Positions 8,011 to 18,700 are shown, counted from the stretch's first letter. The stretch is DNA of 64,000 nt from Candidatus Schekmanbacteria bacterium (GCA_016188575.1 JACPHN010000061.1:70080-134079), one strand, 5' to 3'. Notes: a model not told the origin generated them from the letters alone. Program-made: numbers and translations.

Positions 8011-8690
8011 GATTCCCCTCCAACGATCTCAGTGGTCACAACGACACGTCGGATGGCCGGTGAGTGCCCTGGCCGTCCGTCTGCGTCAGCAAGCTTGCAG
8101 GATTTGTGCCGAGTGCTGGGGTGGGGCTAGCCGGACGCTGACCCGGGCATCGCCGTAGGCTCGCCGCGGGGCGCGCTCCCACTGCGGCAAGAAACGCACG
8201 CTCGCGAATCACCCGCCTACCCACCGGGAGGCCGCAGCCATCGGCATGCCGGCGGAATGCCTCACGGCACGAGCGGGACCACGCGTGGAGACATGCAGTC
8301 CTGGTGCAACCCTATCTGGCCCCCGCGACTCTGCTCCGCCCCCAGCCTTCGCCAGGAGGAGACCGGCGCCGGCGCCACGTCGGAATGCCTCTCACCGATG
8401 ATGGCGAGATGTGCGGGTTGATCAGCGCCTGGGAACCAGTTCGACACGGAGACACTGGAGCCTGGTCACGGCGCAGGGGTCATGCTCCGCTACCACCGAG
8501 CTCCGCAAGGGGCTCGTGGACATCCGGTGGTGCCACGCCCCTACACGGCTCTGTCGACCTTGCTGCCCACCCTTGACCGCTCGGGCATCGGTCGCGAAAG
8601 CGCAAGGCCCCACAAACATAACAGCTCACCCCCCGCTCCGCCGTCTTACCGGCGCACTTACCGGCCCCGGCTCGCGGTGCGCAGACTACC
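8011..8690. other. Intergenic region without a recognisable gene
   Basis: Apart from the sigma-54-like site at 8096-8111 nothing convincing was found. The short open frames on both strands have no recognisable motif or ribosome site. It looks like eroded sequence leading into the IS66 relic. Confidence 0.5.
8096..8111 (-). promoter_or_regulatory. Sigma-54-like promoter of the pilin/VWA gene
   Basis: Minus strand CGGCACAAATCCTGCA: GG and GC are ten bases apart and CAC is intact, with C for T at the first position and CT for TT before GC. The predicted start near 8085 gives a 75-nt leader to the ATG at 8010. Confidence 0.55.
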
Positions 8691-8895
8691 CGCACGACTC
8701 CGCCTGTCATCCCGCAATAGCTCAAAGCCACCTTCATCCGACCGCTGGCGACTGGCGACGTGGCCGCAAGCGCCGTAGGCCTTCCGGGCGCAAGCCGGGT
8801 GGTCAGCCCGGTTACCGCGGCCATCGGCAGCTCTTCGTTGCCCCGGAGCGGGTCAATCACGCCGTCGAGCTGCATGCTGCCGGCGTGGTGGTGAT
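8690..8895 (+). pseudogene. IS66-family transposase fragment, frameshifted
   Basis: Two adjoining frames together spell the N-terminal region of an IS66 TnpC transposase: LSSRNSSKPPSSD in one frame and RRPSGRKPGGQPGYRGH, then PERVNHAVEL, in the next. The zinc-binding and DDE parts are missing. It marks the left side of a decayed stretch whose other side carries a second IS66 relic at 10.2-10.9 kb. Confidence 0.75.
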
Positions 8896-9013
8896 ACCTT
8901 TTGGCCCGGCCGCGGATGACGACAGGGGCTTTCGCATTTGGCGGTGCCATAATTGGGACCACGATCCCGGCGCCGTCTGGGTGGTCGAGTATCACCGGTG
9001 GCGCCGGGCAAAG

Positions 9014-9057
9014 CCCGGTTGTTCCGCCGCGCTGCTTCGCGCGGCAGAGCAACCGGG
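9014..9057. repeat. Large imperfect hairpin
   Basis: Outer arms CCCGGTTG and CAACCGGG enclose an inner stem GCCGCGC-TGCTTC-GCGCGGC. There is no T-tract, so it is more likely a REP-like element than an intrinsic terminator. It lies 80 bp before the ADP-ribosyltransferase-like gene. Confidence 0.6.
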
Positions 9058-9136
9058 TGCAGCGGACAGCGCCCTACGATAGTAAGCTACCTCCAGGCGC
9101 TGCCGCTGACCCGCGGCGCCGTTCTGCCTCAAGAGA

Positions 9137-9703
9137 ATGGACAGCAGCGTGCCCGACAACTTCGACAAGCGTGTCTTCTACCACGGGACATCCTTGGAAG
9201 CGGCTGAGTCCATAGCCCAGCATGGCTTTCGCGTGTTTGGCGATGACGAGTATGGGCCTTACGCTAGCGGCGGGAATCTCGGCCTCGGGATCTACATCAC
9301 CTGTAACTGGCGAATTGCCCTGTCGTACGGTGTTACGCTTCTTCGTGTGGCACTCCGCCCAGGCACAAGGCTTCTGAATTCAGCCGTGCCGCCGGATCCC
9401 AAAGTCCTTGATACCCTTCAGAGAGAGCTTGGCCGCGAGATCTTTGCAGAGACTCCATGGAAGGCTCTGCCCAACAACAAGAAGCTGAAGCTTCGTGAGC
9501 TGATAGCCCTTTTCCGCTACCACTACTGGAACACTTGGGAAAAGCCCTTCTGCAGGGGGCAAGACGGGTGGCGGAGACGCACCGCCCGCCATCGCCGCCG
9601 GGCCAGCTCTCGCCCAGGCGGAGCTCGACCGCGCCGCGGCCAAACGGCCGGCCCCTTCGCGCCCGCCGCGCGACGTGCCGGCGATCTGCTTCGTCAGCGA
9701 TAG
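9137..9703 (+). CDS. ADP-ribosyltransferase-like protein, C-terminally truncated chimera
   Basis: The first 135 residues look like an ADP-ribosyltransferase/PARP-type NAD-binding fold. FYHGTSLEAAESIAQHGF has the HGT strand-helix, NLGLGIYIT is the expected GxYxT strand, and ALSYG follows. The usual third catalytic residue cannot be placed with certainty. From about codon 137 (position 9545) the sequence turns Arg/Gly-rich and out of frame with a response-regulator reading frame that runs through the same DNA, so the native C-terminus has been replaced. It may be a toxin or an immunity/host-modifying enzyme, but its target is unknown. It lies between two IS66 relics. Confidence 0.5.
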   Translation: MDSSVPDNFDKRVFYHGTSLEAAESIAQHGFRVFGDDEYGPYASGGNLGLGIYITCNWRIALSYGVTLLRVALRPGTRLLNSAVPPDPKVLDTLQRELGREIFAETPWKALPNNKKLKLRELIALFRYHYWNTWEKPFCRGQDGWRRRTARHRRRASSRPGGARPRRGQTAGPFAPAARRAGDLLRQR

Positions 9704-10208
9704 CCCCTACATGCTCCGCATGGTCGAAATGCGCCTACACGACCTCGGTGTATCGGTCATCTGCTTCCGCGACGCCGCTGTGGCGCTCCAAGCGGTCGAC
9801 CGCGGCGACGCGGACATCGTCATCATCGACGATCGCTGGAAGGACAATACGCCCTACGATCTCAGCCGGCAGGTAAAGACTCGCGGACCGAATCGCGCTC
9901 TTACCCTGCTGCTCACCGAAAACTTGACGCGCCGCGAGGTGCAGAGCGCCGCCCAGGCCGGCATTGACCGCATTCTGCTGCGGCCGCAGCCGCTCGGCGT
10001 CATCTTGCGGCACGTCAACGAGGCCTTTCGCAACGCCGGATTCGGCGCGCTGAAGCTCCCCAAGGACCTCGCGGCCGGCGAGCGTGGCGGTTGCCGCGGA
10101 CGCCGCGCCGTGCTCGACAGGGTTCGCGCCTTCGACGCCGTCAGCGCTGTGCCCGGTATCGTCTACTCAAGAGCTCGATGCCGCACAGGAGTAGGACCGG
10201 CTCAATGA
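9675..10208 (+). CDS. Receiver-domain (CheY-like) protein, possibly 5'-truncated
   Basis: A GTG at 9675 opens a response-regulator receiver-like domain of about 120 residues: PAICFVSDSPYMLRMVEMRL, then ADIVIIDDRWKD with the phospho-acceptor-type Asp, then a LTLLLTE strand and an ILLRPQPLGVILRHV segment where a Lys-Pro pair normally sits (here Arg-Pro). The acidic pocket is reduced, so phosphorylation is doubtful. The frame is open further upstream through an Ala/Pro-rich linker, so this may be the tail of a larger histidine-kinase or CheA-like protein cut off by the ADP-ribosyltransferase-like fragment. No output domain follows. Confidence 0.5.
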   Translation: MPAICFVSDSPYMLRMVEMRLHDLGVSVICFRDAAVALQAVDRGDADIVIIDDRWKDNTPYDLSRQVKTRGPNRALTLLLTENLTRREVQSAAQAGIDRILLRPQPLGVILRHVNEAFRNAGFGALKLPKDLAAGERGGCRGRRAVLDRVRAFDAVSAVPGIVYSRARCRTGVGPAQ

Positions 10209-10242
10209 GTACGATCAACTATGTATCCCTACACAAGTTCTC

Positions 10243-10878
10243 TCAAACGCAGCGTGGTGCAGAAAACGCATAATGTTTACGTTCGAGCAGCGAAACGAGA
10301 AGACGTTTCGTCCAGGCGTACACGTACCGAGCCATTGACGCCATCGTCAACCTCTGTACCCCCACCTTCGGACCGCACCATTCAAGCTGCTTCCACAAGA
10401 CGAGCTGGCCGACTTGTGCCTCGGAGCTGCCGTAACCCGGATCGTGACCCAAGGGATGCAGACACGTGGGGCACCGAGATGGCCAGATCTCGCGTACCTC
10501 GTCGAGCTCCTCGGGAGGAGCCAGGGGACGCGCCCGGCCTGGGTGGCCGGGTTGGCCGCCAGGTCGCCGCGCGGACTTCGGACGCCCCCCGGCACGCTCC
10601 CGGCGCGTCGCGTCATCGTCAGAAGATGGAGATTTGGAGCTGTTTTTGGAGCTCAGCCCCAAGCGGCGCCGCGGCTCTCGCACTTGCTCCCGCAGCTTCT
10701 TGATCTCGGCGCCCTGCTGCCCAACCAGCGAGACGAGCTGTCGAGCTTGCTCGCGGAGCGCCTCGAAGCTGGCAACGAGGTCCGCGAGCAGCCGCGGCTG
10801 CAAGCTCACGACATCGAGCAGCAGCTTTTCGGAAAGGCCTCGATACCAGGGGATTTCGCAGGAGCGTGACATACCCAT
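10243..10878 (-). pseudogene. IS66-family transposase N-terminal fragment
   Basis: Starts with a helical region (DLVASFEALREQARQLVSLV) and a leucine-zipper-like stretch, then the diagnostic LGLSSKNSSKSPSSD and RRPGGQPGHPGRARPL, and a CPTCLHPLG zinc-ribbon half. After that the sequence no longer resembles IS66 and stops at 211 residues, well short of the usual ~500. It is a relic without catalytic domain, opposite in strand to the relic at 8.7 kb. Confidence 0.8.
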
Positions 10879-11270
10879 ATCGATAGCACGATGAGCAAAA
10901 AGTCGCCCGTGTCATCGTGCCACCGTTACAGTCGTTTCGCCTACGGGCAATACGCGGCGCGGGGGGAGGGAGGGTGAACACATACCTCAGATGCGCGCGG
11001 AGATCGCGGTTCGGCGGTTGCCCGTGCCGCTGGCGCCGGCTTCGGCGGCGCTCGGGGTAGGGCTCGCGGTTGGTCTCGCGGCGAGGAGGAACGCGGAACA
11101 AATAAGGATGCCGGCTTTCGGGCCGGGGTTCCGCGGCGATTCCGCCCTGAATGGCGGGGTTTCGGACCGGCTGACGAATGGATGAGCCGGACAAGATCAA
11201 GCCTGCCTGAGAGGCGTCCGACACGTGGCAGGTCCCTGTTTCCCTGAGCTGAGGGGGACAGGTAACAGTC

Positions 11271-11521
11271 GCAGGTGCCCATTGGCGGCCGGCAATGGGC
11301 ACCTGCAAGGGTTGCAGGCACCATTCCCGACATGCCGGCGGCCACCGTCAACAGTTGCAGGCACATCTGGAAGCGCGCCGAGCAGCATCGGTCATCGTTA
11401 CCAGTGCCACTTGTCCCGCGCCAGGGGGCACCTGCAAACCGTGCAGGTGCCTCATCCGACGCGTCGAGGGGCAGCGGTCACGATCGCGCTCGCGTGTCCG
11501 GACAGGCCGACAGGCACCTGC
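11271..11521. repeat. Cluster of GCAGGTGCC palindromic repeats
   Basis: Five exact copies of GCAGGTGCC or its complement lie at 11271-11279, 11298-11306, 11427-11435, 11443-11451 and 11513-11521. Near copies (GCAGGCACC/A) lie at 11314 and 11357. Two pairs form hairpins: 11271-11306 has a perfect 14-bp stem with an 8-nt loop, and 11427-11451 has a 9-bp stem with a 7-nt loop. Confidence 0.8.
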
Positions 11522-11695
11522 CATCAAGATCCAGGCGCCGGCAAGATGGCGGATGGCGCTCCTTTACAAGCTGAGCGTTCGGAGCTGCCTTGCCTGGGTG
11601 CGCGGACCTCTGGTCCGCACGGTCATCCGGCCCAAAGAAGATGCGGGCCGGAGGCCCGCGGTCCCAGGTGTCGCACCGCCTTTGACTTCCGGCCA

Positions 11696-11720
11696 GTGTA
11701 AACCACATTCGACCGACGCC
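11696..11720 (+). repeat. Dispersed repeat, CCACATTC type
   Basis: A 25-bp unit beginning GTGTAAACCACATTC and ending CCGACGCC. A second copy with three mismatches is at 63103-63127, and its end resembles the CCGACATTCGGCCGAC part of the inverted repeats at 35.7 and 37.2 kb. Confidence 0.6.
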
Positions 11721-11806
11721 GAAAATCCCGCCGGCCCGGCCTGCCGCACCATGTTCGGGCTCGGAGGCTCGTCCGAAACTGTCGGAGCGCGTCGTTGCGC
11801 CATTCC

Positions 11807-11850
11807 TGATCTCCCCCTCCGTCCCCCCCGCAAGCGGGGGTCGGGGAACA
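11807..11850. repeat. GC-rich palindromic repeat, third copy
   Basis: CCCCCGCAAGCGGGGG core with CCTCCG flank, the same family as the copies at 1.45 and 3.1 kb. It ends next to the stop codon of the downstream-transcribed kinase gene and might serve as its 3' hairpin. Confidence 0.6.
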
Positions 11851-11851
11851 G

Positions 11852-14800
11852 TTACATCGCGGATGCCCTCGAGCCTTCTTGCTCGCCAGGGCCATCGAGG
11901 CCCAGCGGCAGGCTCAGGCCAGTGCTCTCCGCGATCGCCACAGCCTGGGCGCGATGGTCGGCAGCGCGCGAATCTTCGAGAACGGAGGCGAGGGCGAGGT
12001 GGGCTCTGATCTCCTCGAGTGGCACCTTGAGCGCGCGCGCCGACCGGACGCCGCGCAGCAGGGCGCGGCGAGCGCGCAGCGGTCGACCCGAGATCGCCAG
12101 CAGCAAGCCGCGGGACGTCGCGGCCGCTGCGCGCGCGGGCGGAAAGACCCACGCCATCTGTCGCAGCGCCCGGCAGCTTTGCCCGGCCAGGCGCAGCAGG
12201 TCGGGCCTCGACACAGGTCCCGGTCCCCGTCTCGGATCCAGCAGCGCGCACGTGACCGCGGCAGGCGCCGCAAAGGCGTCGTACATCAGCAGCGACGCCG
12301 GCATAAGCGTGCGGCGGGTCAGTCGCAGCGCCTGTTCGACGGCTTCCACGGCCTTGAGCACATCGTCGAGCCCGAGGTAGGCCAGCGCCCGCAGTCCGCG
12401 AGACGTCATGACCAACGTCGCGTCCATCGCCGCTTCAACGCTGCCGGCAACCGCGCTCAAAGCCGCCGTTGCCGCCTCTGGCTGCCCGCGCAGCAGGTGT
12501 CCCTGTGCCTGGATGGCGCCGCCCCAGCCGATGTGCTGGGCGTCGCCCCGCTCCACGCCTTCCACCTCGATGGCGCGGCCCAGCGTCGCCAGCTCCCCAA
12601 TCGCCCCGGTGAAGCGGGCACAGCAGGCGAGCATGATCATGCTCTCACCGGCGCCCCGCTGGTTTTTCAGGCCGGTCCAGGTCGCGCGGGCCGCCTCCAG
12701 CGCCTGCGCTGCTTCAGCCCACCGCCCCGCGCCGAGCTCCGCCAGCCCGATCCGCTCCCACACCGACGCCTCCAGCGGTCGCGACCCGATCCGTTCCGCC
12801 ATCGCGGTGGCCAGGCGCTCGTACAGCGGGGCAAGCGCGCGAAGCGGACCCGTCCCGACCGCCACGGCGATGTTCGCGAATGCCCGGGCCAGCTCCGCCG
12901 ATGGGCCCAGGCGCTCCGCAAGTTGCAGCGTCCGCGCCGCAGCATGAGTCGCAACCAGCGGTCGGTTGGAGTGATAGGCAATCTCGCCAAGGTGCTCGTA
13001 GACGCGAATCGTCTCCTGCAGAATCGCCGGATCGCATCGCCGGACGAGCCGCAGGCGCGTGCCGCCAAGACGCGCCGCGAGCTGGTTGCCGGCGCTCGCC
13101 GCCAGACCGCTGATCAGGCGCAGCGCGCTGGCCGGGGTTGGGGAGCCCAGGAGCCGGGCCGCGCCGGTAAGCTGCTGCTCGGCATCGCGATAGGCCCCGA
13201 GTGCCACGTGCGCTTCTCCCAGCCGCCGCGCCAAGCCTCCGAGGTGACTGTCGTGCGCGCTTGCCGCCGGTTGCTCCCGCCTGAGTCGCATCGCCTCTCC
13301 AAGGAAACCGAGCGCTTCGCGATTGGAGTAGCTCTGCAACGCCTCGATCCCGGCTCTCTCGAGGTAGTCGGCCGCCTTGTCGGCGCACCCGGCTCGACCC
13401 CAATGGTGAGCCATCAGCGCGTTGTCCATGATCGCCCCAGCGCCGGCCGTGACCTCGTACCACCGCGCCACCGCACCGTGGAGAGCGCGTCTCGCGGCCG
13501 GCTCGATGTGCTCGTAGGCGATCTCGTGAAGCTTGTCGTGGCGAAATTGAACGTAGCCGGCGGCCACCTCGTCGAGCACATCTCGACACCGCAATTCCTC
13601 GAGCGCTCCGAGGAACCGGTGCTGATCCAACGCCGCCATCTGCTCGAGTAGCGGCACTGGCGAGTCCCGGCCGACTACCGCGGCGCAGCGGCAGAGGTGT
13701 CGCGCTTCCTCCGAGAGCAGAGTGAGGCGTCTGAGCAGCAGATCCCGCACGCTGTGCGGCAGCGGCAAGTCCATAGCCTCCGCCTGCTCGGCCGGGGCCG
13801 GGCCGGCGGCCCGCCAGACGCCGCCGGCATCGCGCTGCAGCAGGCCCTCATGCACCGCCACCAGCAGATACTGGGAGACAAAAAACGGGTTTCCCTCCGC
13901 GTGCCGGCAAAGATCGCGGGCGAGCATCGTCGGCTGCTCGTCGATGCCGAGCATGTCGGACACAATCCTGGTCACGTCCACGTCGCGAAGCGCGCCGACC
14001 GACAGAGTGCTGACCTCCCGCCTGGTCCGAAGCTCCTCGATCTGCGCGGTGACCTCTTCGCTGCGATAGGCCGCGAGGACAAGCATGGCCATCGGCATCG
14101 AAGCGGCGCCGCCGCAGAAGAGCTCGAGCAATCCAGAGGTCAGATCATCCGCCCACTGCAGATCGTCGATGATCAAGAGCACGGGTTCGGCGGCGCTCAC
14201 GGCCCGAAAGAGGGCGAGCACCGCAGCGAGGATCCGTGCCCGCGCCGCCTCGGGAGGCAGCTCGGGCAGCGCCGGGAGCGCTCCAGGGCGGTGCGGTCCC
14301 AAGAACACCGGCTCATACCCCCCGAGCACGGCCATCTCCTGTTGACCGACGCTCGCGCCCAGCGCCCGAGGATCCTCGGCGTGGCGGCCCGCGATCGTGC
14401 GCAGCGCGTTACGCAGCGCTCCCAGTGCCACGCCGCGAGTCGGCGCGCATTCGCCGGTCAGCACCAGCACGCCCCGCTTGTCCGCCGCTCTGCCGATCTC
14501 CAGGAGCAGGCGCGTCTTTCCCGCGCCACTCTCTCCGCCTATCAAGGTCAGTCCGCCCGCGGCTTCGGAGCGAACTTGCTCGAGGGCGCCGCGGAGAGCG
14601 CGGAGCTCCTCCTCACGGCCTGCCATCCGCGAACGGTAGAGATAGGTCCTGGCGGGCGGGGCTCCTGTCCACACCGACGGCGGCAGCTTGTGCCGCTCCA
14701 GGGTCGCCGCCACGTCCCCGGCATGACCCAGCCGCTCGCGCGGCTTTTTGGCGAGCAGCCGGGCGACGAGCTCGTCGAGCCAGTCCGGCACGCCCTCCGC

Positions 14801-15700
14801 GGTGGCCCGCAGCCGCGGGGGCGCCTGGTGCAGATGCGCGGCCACCAGTTGCGACAGCGAGCATCCGTGAAACGGTGGCACGCCGCTGATCAGCTCATGG
14901 AGGAGACAGCCCAGGGAGTAGAGGTCCGCTCGCGGATCGACAATACCTCCGCCAAGCTGCTCCGGAGCCATGTACCAAGGCGTTCCCGCGGCCTCAGCCA
15001 GCGCCTGTAGGGTTTCCCGACCCGATTCGCCGGCGGCGGTGATCGCGATCCCGAAGTCCACGATCACCGGGCGCCGACCCGGCAAGATCATGACATTCGC
15101 CGGTTTCAGGTCGCGGTGAACGATACCTTCGCCGTGCATGTAGGCGAGGGGAGCGCAAAGGTCCCGCACCAGTGCCAGAACGTCGCAGAGCCGGTCCGGC
15201 GTCAGCGGCGGAGTCTGCGGCAGGTTGGCTGCTGGGCCGGCCAGCGCGATGTCGCGAGGCAACTCCTCGGGGGCCAGCGTTGCGTAGGCCTCGACGGTCG
15301 ACGTGAAGGGCGTCGTGCTCGTCATCTCACTTTCCGCGGACGCGGGTGCCGACGGCGGGGCACCGCTTCGGGCGAATCGCGAGAGCGGTGTGCCCTGCAG
15401 CAGCTCCATGGCATACCACGGACTGGGGCCGTCGACCCCAACCTCGCGGATCTTCACGATGCCCGGATGAGAGAGGCGCGACAGCGCATAGACTTCGCGG
15501 CGAATCGTGTGGCGAGTCGCCTCGTCTTCGCAGCGGAGCGTCTTTAGAGCCACGCGTTCACCGCTCTCGCGGTGCTCGGCCAGGTACACCACTCCAGCGC
15601 CGCCCCGACCGAGCTCCGCAAGCAGCACGAAAGGTCCTCTCAGGCGCGGGGCGATTTCGCCAGGATCAGGAATGGGACTATCCTCCTGTGACTCGGTCAT
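11852..15700 (-). CDS. Ser/Thr protein kinase - AAA ATPase - TPR giant (1)
   Basis: 1282-residue cytoplasmic signalling protein. Residues ~20-325 are a Hanks-type kinase with all key motifs: Gly loop ELGRGGAGVV, VALKTL lysine, HRDLKPANVM, DFG and MAPEQ. A Ser/Thr/Pro-rich insert lies within the kinase. Residues ~355-600 are a STAND/AAA-type ATPase (Walker A GGESGAGKT, Walker B LLIIDDLQWAD), and the rest is TPR-like helical repeat. The ATG at 15700 follows a GGGAAG ribosome site; a GTG at 15721 is possible. Transcribed 35 bp downstream of the second giant kinase, almost certainly in one operon. Targets are unknown; such proteins usually sense a signal through the repeats. Confidence 0.92.
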   Translation of the reverse strand: MTESQEDSPIPDPGEIAPRLRGPFVLLAELGRGGAGVVYLAEHRESGERVALKTLRCEDEATRHTIRREVYALSRLSHPGIVKIREVGVDGPSPWYAMELLQGTPLSRFARSGAPPSAPASAESEMTSTTPFTSTVEAYATLAPEELPRDIALAGPAANLPQTPPLTPDRLCDVLALVRDLCAPLAYMHGEGIVHRDLKPANVMILPGRRPVIVDFGIAITAAGESGRETLQALAEAAGTPWYMAPEQLGGGIVDPRADLYSLGCLLHELISGVPPFHGCSLSQLVAAHLHQAPPRLRATAEGVPDWLDELVARLLAKKPRERLGHAGDVAATLERHKLPPSVWTGAPPARTYLYRSRMAGREEELRALRGALEQVRSEAAGGLTLIGGESGAGKTRLLLEIGRAADKRGVLVLTGECAPTRGVALGALRNALRTIAGRHAEDPRALGASVGQQEMAVLGGYEPVFLGPHRPGALPALPELPPEAARARILAAVLALFRAVSAAEPVLLIIDDLQWADDLTSGLLELFCGGAASMPMAMLVLAAYRSEEVTAQIEELRTRREVSTLSVGALRDVDVTRIVSDMLGIDEQPTMLARDLCRHAEGNPFFVSQYLLVAVHEGLLQRDAGGVWRAAGPAPAEQAEAMDLPLPHSVRDLLLRRLTLLSEEARHLCRCAAVVGRDSPVPLLEQMAALDQHRFLGALEELRCRDVLDEVAAGYVQFRHDKLHEIAYEHIEPAARRALHGAVARWYEVTAGAGAIMDNALMAHHWGRAGCADKAADYLERAGIEALQSYSNREALGFLGEAMRLRREQPAASAHDSHLGGLARRLGEAHVALGAYRDAEQQLTGAARLLGSPTPASALRLISGLAASAGNQLAARLGGTRLRLVRRCDPAILQETIRVYEHLGEIAYHSNRPLVATHAAARTLQLAERLGPSAELARAFANIAVAVGTGPLRALAPLYERLATAMAERIGSRPLEASVWERIGLAELGAGRWAEAAQALEAARATWTGLKNQRGAGESMIMLACCARFTGAIGELATLGRAIEVEGVERGDAQHIGWGGAIQAQGHLLRGQPEAATAALSAVAGSVEAAMDATLVMTSRGLRALAYLGLDDVLKAVEAVEQALRLTRRTLMPASLLMYDAFAAPAAVTCALLDPRRGPGPVSRPDLLRLAGQSCRALRQMAWVFPPARAAAATSRGLLLAISGRPLRARRALLRGVRSARALKVPLEEIRAHLALASVLEDSRAADHRAQAVAIAESTGLSLPLGLDGPGEQEGSRASAM

Positions 15701-15735
15701 GCGCTCTACTTCCCGAACCACCGGAACGGTACCGC

Positions 15736-18700
15736 CTACGACGGGTCAGTGCAAGGGGCCGCTTGCTCACCATGCTCCTCCTCGATTCGCTCCAGCAGTG
15801 CGCTCGGAATGAGCTCTCGCAGCGTGCCGCGAAGGAGTGGGGCGCCGGCGGCGCGAGCGGCCTCTGCCTGCCGCAGCTCCGCCATGGCCTTGCCGACGTA
15901 CCCGATGCCGCTGAAGCTCGACGTCGTGGCGATTTTCTCGACGCTACCGACGATAGTCGCGGCGCTTTCCCCAAGCGCCAGCCGGCAGTGTCCGAGCTCG
16001 CAGAGCGACAGGATGAGGTCGATGCGGTCGCCGATTTCCCGCGCCAGATCCACACACCGCCGCGCGATCGTGCTCGGCAGTTTCGCGTCATTGCCGGAAA
16101 GTCGCTCCAGCGCGGCAAGCTCCCGCAGGTTGTCACATAATCGCTGCTTGTCCCCTAATCGCTCCAGAATGGTCGAGGCGCGGGTAAAGAGATCGCGAGC
16201 CGTCGCCGTCTGGGCGCGCCGCTTGGCGAGCATGGCGAGATTGCCCAGGCAGATGGCGCACAATCGCATGTCGCCGACCGCCCGGTTTACCGTCAGGGCC
16301 TCCTCGAAGAGTCGCTGTCCGTGCTCGTGCTCGTTCTCCTGGGTCAGGATCAGCGCGAGATTGATTGCTACCCGAGCCGCGGCGCGCCGATCACCGACCT
16401 CGAGGAATCGCTTGTGGGCGCGGTCGTAAAGCTCTCCCGCGCGCCTGGTCTCTCCCTGCTCATGTAGGGTGACGGCCAGGTCGTTCATCGCCACGGCCTC
16501 TCCCCGCTGATCTCCGGACTGGCGCAGCAGTGCGAGCGCGCGTTCGTGCAGCCGGAAGGCTTTCTTGACGTTGCCGCGAATGCTTTGAATGCCCGCCAGA
16601 CAGTTGACCGTCAGCGCCTCTTCGCGCCTGTCGCCGGCACCTCGCAAGAGCAGGAGCGCTTTCTTGAAGAGCGCGTAGGCGTTTTCGGCGGCTTCTTGCG
16701 AGACGTGGATCTGTCCCATGAGGCGCAGCGCCTTGCCTTCGCCGGCGCGGTCCTTGCACCCGGCGTACAGCTCTGCCGCGGTCGTCAGATTCGCGCGGGC
16801 CGCCGCCGGGTTCGCCGTTCCGAACGCCAGACGCCCGAGCTCCAGAAGGCTGGCGGCGCGCAGGCGCGCATCGTCGATGGCGGTGGCGTCGCGCAATGCT
16901 TGTGAAAGCTCCGCCGCAGCCGCCGCCGTGTCGCCGCGGGGATAGAGGACCTCGCGGGCGAGTGTCTGCCGGACACCGATGGCCTCCGCCGACGGGTCGC
17001 ATTCCAGAGCGAGGTACGCGCGGAGCGCCGCTTCGGCTTCCTTTATCACGTAGCGCTTCAGGAAACCCCGGCCCGCGGCAAGGTACCAGCTCTTGGCCCG
17101 AGGAGCTTCACCGCATCGCTCCCAGTGGACGGCGATCTCCGCCGCGCGCGCCGGCTCGGCGCCGGCGACGTCGGGCCGCGCCGCCATGCGGCCTTCCAGG
17201 AGCTGCGCGGCGCGGCGATGCAAGTGGACCAGACACGGCGGTAGCAGCGCCCCGTACGCGACTTCCTGCAAGCGGGCGTTGCAAAACGCGGTCGCATCTG
17301 GTGGACCGTCTTCGAGAATGTTGTTGCGCCGCAAGTCACACAGCGCCGCGTAATACTCCTCATCGTTTTGCTCCGAGAGCTCCCGCAGCAGCGCGGTTTC
17401 AAAACTGAGCCCCAGGACGGCGGCGATTTCAAGCAGAGCGCGGCTCGCCGCGCTCACGCGGTCGAGTCTCCGCTCTGCTAGCTCGCGCAGCGACCGCGGC
17501 AGCGCCGGGATCTTGAATTCCGTGTCCTCCGCGCCGCTAGCTGGCTCGGGCACGTCCAGAAACCAGTGGCCGCTCCGGTCCCGTGACAGGGTTCCTTCCG
17601 TCATTGCGGCGCGCAGGTATTCGACAACAAAGAACGGGTTTCCCTCCGCGTGGCGGGCGAGTGCGGCGGCAAACCGCCGCGGGCGCTCGCCCATGCCGAG
17701 CATCTCCTGAACGATGGCCCCGACTGCGTCCGGGCTCAGGTGCTCGAGAGCGAAATGGCGCACGGACTGGCTGGCGCGGAGCTCGCGAAGCAGTGGCGTC
17801 TCCTCATCCTCACAGTACGTGGCGAGCACGGCGAGCGCCTTGTCCTGAAGGACCTCGGATCTCTGCAGGTGCAGCAAAAAGGAACCGGTCAGCTCATCCG
17901 CCAGATGCAGGTCGTCCAGGAGCAGGAGCACGCACGCTTCCTCGGCGATGGCGAGCAACACGTGGGTGAGCGCCGAAAACAGCCGAAGCTGCGCGGCATC
18001 CGGCGGCAGCTCCGCGAGCTGCGGCGTGGCCTCGTCGCCGCGGAGCCATCCCAGTGCGGGCTCATACGCCGCCAACACGTCGAGATGCTCACCCCACGCA
18101 ACTCGCGCCTCGGCGGGATCGAGGCGGCGCGAATGGTCCGCCAGCCGCTGCAACAGAGACGTGATGCCCACGGCCGGCCGGCCCTCCGACACCGCGAAGC
18201 TCGCTTCGATCACCAGCATGCGCGCGCGCACCGCGCGCAAGGAAAGCTCCATGGCCAGGCGCGTCTTGCCGGAACCGCCGTCGCCGCTGATCAGAATCAT
18301 GCCGCCGCGGCCGGAATGTGCAGCGCGAAGATGATCGATAAGCTGATTCACGATCTCGTCGCGCCCCCAAAAACCCGCCCGGTTCAAGTACAGTCGCGGC
18401 GGCGGCGGGTTGCTCCAGCGATGCGTGGGCACCGCGAGGTCCTCCAGCTTTCTGGCCAGGTCCTGGGCGTACGCCAGCCGACTTCGCGGGTCCTTTTCCA
18501 GCAACGCCAGTACGAGGTGATCGACTTCGCGAGGCACACCGACCGCGAAACAGGACGGCGGCAGAGGTGGCCGATTGAGATGCGCGAGGAGCGTCTCGCC
18601 CATGGTTTCCTTGCGGAAAGGCAACCGTCCGGTGAGCAACTGGAACATCATGCACCCGGCGGCATACATGTCCGCGCGGGCGTCGATCAGCTCACCGCGG

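Larger units (their letters stand above)
10879..11851. other. Repeat-rich intergenic region
   Basis: No gene is supported here. The region holds several strong palindromes: the GCAGGTGCC array at 11271-11521, a CCACATTC-type repeat at 11696-11720, a GCTCCTTTACAAG motif near 11559 shared with the inverted repeats at 35.7 and 37.2 kb, and the GC-rich repeat at 11807-11850. It looks like an accumulation site for short non-autonomous elements. Confidence 0.7.

Noticed and set aside
11271-11521. Possible CRISPR array
   Set aside because: The nonamers alternate in orientation and are 7 to 120 bp apart; there are no uniform repeats or spacers, and no cas genes in the window.
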